7,170 bases of DNA from contig VAXS01000108.1 in NCBI GenBank assembly GCA_005883255.1, forward strand, positions 1-7,170. The letters run 5' to 3'. Numbering within the stretch: position 1 is the first letter of the stretch; the number at the start of each line of letters is the position of its first letter. This document shows, one piece after another, positions 5,125 through 7,170 of the stretch. The notes beneath the pieces are model-generated. The model was not told the origin of the DNA. It made no database searches and was given only the letters and a program-made list of their open reading frames with translations. The translations under genes and the position numbers were made by a program. Source of the stretch: Actinomycetota bacterium (GTDB lineage Bacteria > Actinomycetota > Thermoleophilia > Solirubrobacterales > Solirubrobacteraceae).

Positions 5125-6947
5125 AGCCGCCCCGGCCCAACCAGTACCGCGACGCCTGGTCCGGCGAGCTGCGCGCGAGCGACGTCGGCCGCGAGCCGCG
5201 CGTGGCCGGGTGGGTGCATCGCCGCCGCGACCACGGGGGGCTGGTGTTCATCGACCTGCGCGACCGCACGGGCCTGCTGCAGCTGGTGTTCCATCCCGAG
5301 CGGGCGCCGGAGGCGCACGCGGTCGCGCACGAGCTGCGCAGCGAGGACGTGATCAGCGCCAGCGGCGCGCTGGTGGCCCGCGATCCCGAGAACGTCAACC
5401 CCGAGCTCCCCACCGGCGAGGTCGAGCTGGCGGTGGCCGAGGTGTCCAAGCTGGCCGACGCCGACACCCCGCCGTTCCCCATCGACGAGGAGCGCGACCT
5501 GGACGAGCTGCTGCGCATGCGCCACCGCCCGCTCGACCTGCGGCGCGAGCGCCAGCGCGACACCCTGCTGCTCCGCCACCGGGCGGCGCAGACGATTCGC
5601 CAAGCGCTGGACGAGCTGGACTTCGTGGAGATCGAGACCCCGATGCTCACCCGCTCCACGCCGGAGGGGGCACGCGACTTCCTGGTCCCCGCGCGGATTC
5701 AGCCGGGCTCGTTCTACGCGCTGCCCCAATCCCCGCAGATCTTCAAGCAGCTGCTGATGATCGCCGGCTTCGAGCGCTACTTCCAGATCGTGCGCTGCTT
5801 CCGCGACGAGGACCCGCGCGCCGACCGCCAGCCCGAGTTCACCCAGCTGGACCTGGAGATGTCCTTCGTGGTCGAGGACGACGTGATCGCGGTGGTGGAG
5901 GCGGTCCTCGCGCGCGTGTTCGAGGTGGCGGGGCTCGACGTGCCCGCGCCTCCCTGGCCGCGGCTGCCCTACGACCACGCCGTCGCCACCTACGGCGTCG
6001 ACCGCCCGGACCGGCGCTTCGGGATGGAGATCGTCGACGTGGGCGGCGCACTGGCCGCCTCGGAGTTCCAGGTCTTCGCCCGGGCGCTGCAGTCGGGCGG
6101 CGTGGTGCGGGCGATCGACGCCGGGCGTCGCGAGGTCGCCCGCTCCGAGCTGGACGGGCTCACCGAGCTGGCCCAGCGCCTGGGGGCCAAGGGCCTGGTG
6201 TGGGCGTTCGTGGAGCAGGGCGGGACCTGGAAGTCGCCCATCGCCAAGTTCCTGTCGGTGGAGGAGATGGCGGCGGTGGCCGAGCGGCTGGGGGCGGCGC
6301 CCGGCGACCTGATCCTGGCCGTGGCCGACACGCCGGAGGTGGCGGCCGGCGTCCTGGGCGCGCTGCGCCTGGAGCTGGCCGAGCGCTTCTCCCTGGTGCC
6401 CGAGGGCACCCACGACATCCACTGGATCGTCGACTTCCCGATGTTCGAGTGGAACCCGGCGGAGGAGCGCTGGGACCCGCTGCACCACCCGTTCACGGCG
6501 CCCATCGGCGACCTCGACGACCCGGGCGCGCTGCGCTCGCGGGGCTACGACCTGGTGCTCGACGGCTTCGAGATCGGGGGCGGCTCGATCCGCAGCCACC
6601 GCCTCGACGTGCAGGAGAAGGTGTTCGACCTGATCGGGATCTCGCCGGCGGAGGCGCGCGAGCGCTTCGGCTTCCTGCTCGACGCCCTGCGCTACGGCGC
6701 GCCGCCCCACGGCGGGATCGCCCTGGGCTTCGACCGGATCGTGTCCATCCTCGCCGGCTGGCGCACGCTGCGCGAGGTCAACATCCGCGAGAGCATCACA
6801 TTCCCCAAGACCGCCAGCGGGCTGGACCCGCTCACCGGCGCGCCCGCCCCGGTGGAGGAGGGCCAGCTGCGGGAGCTGGGGCTGCAGGTGGCGAAGCGCG
6901 CACCCGCCGGCTCGCCGGGGCCGGGCGGCGCGGCTCCGCGCCGCTAG
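5121..6947 (+). CDS. aspS: Aspartyl-tRNA synthetase, bacterial type, possibly non-discriminating
   Basis: A complete 608-residue class IIb synthetase that attaches aspartate to tRNA-Asp. The N-terminal OB-fold anticodon domain (about 14-108) has AGWVHRRRDHGGLVFIDLRD. The core shows motif 1 (VEIETPMLTRSTPEGARDFL, 169-188), LPQSPQIFKQ (201-210), motif 2 (CFRDEDPRADRQPEFTQLD, 226-244), the bacterial GAD insertion (about 295-425) and motif 3 (GIALGFDRIVSILAG, 532-546). His38 in HRRRDHGG is the residue type found in non-discriminating AspRS such as that of Pseudomonas aeruginosa, whereas E. coli has Leu; such enzymes also charge tRNA-Asn for later amidation by GatCAB. FPK is preceded by NIRESIT rather than the usual IRDVIA. 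A short Gly/Ala/Pro tail closes the protein. The ATG overlaps the hisS stop with no Shine-Dalgarno sequence, implying coupled translation. Confidence 0.96.
   Translation: MKPPRPNQYRDAWSGELRASDVGREPRVAGWVHRRRDHGGLVFIDLRDRTGLLQLVFHPERAPEAHAVAHELRSEDVISASGALVARDPENVNPELPTGEVELAVAEVSKLADADTPPFPIDEERDLDELLRMRHRPLDLRRERQRDTLLLRHRAAQTIRQALDELDFVEIETPMLTRSTPEGARDFLVPARIQPGSFYALPQSPQIFKQLLMIAGFERYFQIVRCFRDEDPRADRQPEFTQLDLEMSFVVEDDVIAVVEAVLARVFEVAGLDVPAPPWPRLPYDHAVATYGVDRPDRRFGMEIVDVGGALAASEFQVFARALQSGGVVRAIDAGRREVARSELDGLTELAQRLGAKGLVWAFVEQGGTWKSPIAKFLSVEEMAAVAERLGAAPGDLILAVADTPEVAAGVLGALRLELAERFSLVPEGTHDIHWIVDFPMFEWNPAEERWDPLHHPFTAPIGDLDDPGALRSRGYDLVLDGFEIGGGSIRSHRLDVQEKVFDLIGISPAEARERFGFLLDALRYGAPPHGGIALGFDRIVSILAGWRTLREVNIRESITFPKTASGLDPLTGAPAPVEEGQLRELGLQVAKRAPAGSPGPGGAAPRR
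6925..6944 (+). terminator. GC-rich perfect inverted repeat over the end of aspS, possible terminator
   Basis: GCGGCGCGG and CCGCGCCGC are exact reverse complements separated by CT, which can fold as an 8-9 bp hairpin. It ends just before the aspS TAG and encodes the last residues. There is no run of T after it, so it is not a textbook intrinsic terminator, though U-less hairpins are proposed to act in high-GC actinobacteria. A 70-base gap before the next start is consistent with a transcript end here. The G+C content makes chance repeats more likely than usual. Confidence 0.35.
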
Positions 6948-7017
6948 CCCTCCGCCGCCGGTCCATTCGGGCGTGGCCGGCTAAGCCTTCGGGCGGTTCG
7001 TGCCGAAAGCAGGGGCG

Positions 7018-7170
7018 ATGAGTGAGCTGTCGCGTCCCTTCCAGGTGGGGCTCGTGCTGGTGCTGGCGTTCGCCGCCCTGTGGTTCGTCGCGCTGCGCAA
7101 GCACAGCGCGACTCCGGCGCCCACCCCGACGCACGCCGCCAACTCGGCGCCGGCGCCCCACAAGTCCGCG
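7018..7170 (+). CDS. Start of a membrane-anchored Ala/Pro/Thr-rich protein (partial)
   Basis: An open frame from ATG 7018 runs to the right edge (51 codons). It has a short N-terminus (MSELSRPFQ), one hydrophobic helix at about residues 9-27 (QVGLVLVLAFAALWFVALR), then an Ala/Pro/Thr/His-rich linker beginning HSATPAPTPTHAA. The pattern is that of a single-pass signal anchor followed by an extracytoplasmic low-complexity linker, probably leading to a folded domain beyond the window. The helix has no obvious cleavage site or lipobox cysteine. The upstream AGGGG at 7011-7015 is only two bases from the ATG, too close for a good ribosome site. The family cannot be named from this piece; the frame is supported by the hydrophobic helix and a position just after aspS. 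Confidence 0.65.
   Translation, partial: MSELSRPFQVGLVLVLAFAALWFVALRKHSATPAPTPTHAANSAPAPHKSA

Noticed and set aside
6961..7017. Riboswitch in the leader of the last gene (cyclic-dinucleotide type considered)
   Set aside because: Some short G/C-rich motifs look suggestive, but I could not match the consensus core of any riboswitch class.
1..7170. CRISPR array, insertion sequence or tandem repeats
   Set aside because: No regularly spaced repeats, transposase motifs or terminal inverted repeats were found by reading both strands; repeated GC-rich words reflect composition.

Overview
The window is chromosomal, very GC-rich bacterial DNA (roughly 70-75% G+C, strong G/C at third codon positions, GTG starts, overlapping or abutting genes). 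Together with the family variants present, this suggests a high-GC actinobacterium, most likely a deep-branching lineage such as Thermoleophilia/Solirubrobacterales. That placement is inference; no rRNA or other decisive marker is present.

Layout. (1) 1-484: the 3' end of an unidentified gene, then a small DsrE-family protein, on the + strand. (2) 485-907: about 420 bp with no intact gene. It holds the frameshifted C-terminal remnant of an isoprenylcysteine methyltransferase-like membrane methyltransferase (- strand) and a stretch of clearly lower G+C. (3) 908-981: a tRNA with a CAU anticodon (- strand), whose 3' end faces the decayed region. (4) 1060-3935: four tightly packed + strand genes: an M29/aminopeptidase T-like metalloprotein, glutamate formimidoyltransferase, a small basic two-helix membrane protein, and a glyoxalase-II-like metallo-beta-lactamase-fold hydrolase. 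Junctions are a 4-bp overlap, a 3-bp gap and a 0-bp gap. (5) 4015-6947: histidyl-tRNA synthetase and aspartyl-tRNA synthetase, joined by an ATGA overlap. (6) 7018-7170: the start of a membrane-anchored Ala/Pro/Thr-rich protein that runs off the window.

The + strand genes from 1060 to 6947 could form one transcription unit. It mixes peptide or amino-acid catabolism (M29-like protein, histidine-degradation-type formimidoyltransferase), a thioester-type hydrolase and two aminoacyl-tRNA synthetases. The hisS-aspS pairing is a common bacterial arrangement.

I see no CRISPR array, insertion sequence, phage module, defence system or secondary-metabolite cluster, and no convincing new multi-gene system. 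The points most worth checking are: a HisRS that stops halfway through its anticodon-binding domain exactly at the aspS start; the tRNA-flanking decayed region; an M29-like protein that lacks the catalytic tyrosine where I would expect it; and an AspRS with the histidine signature of non-discriminating enzymes.
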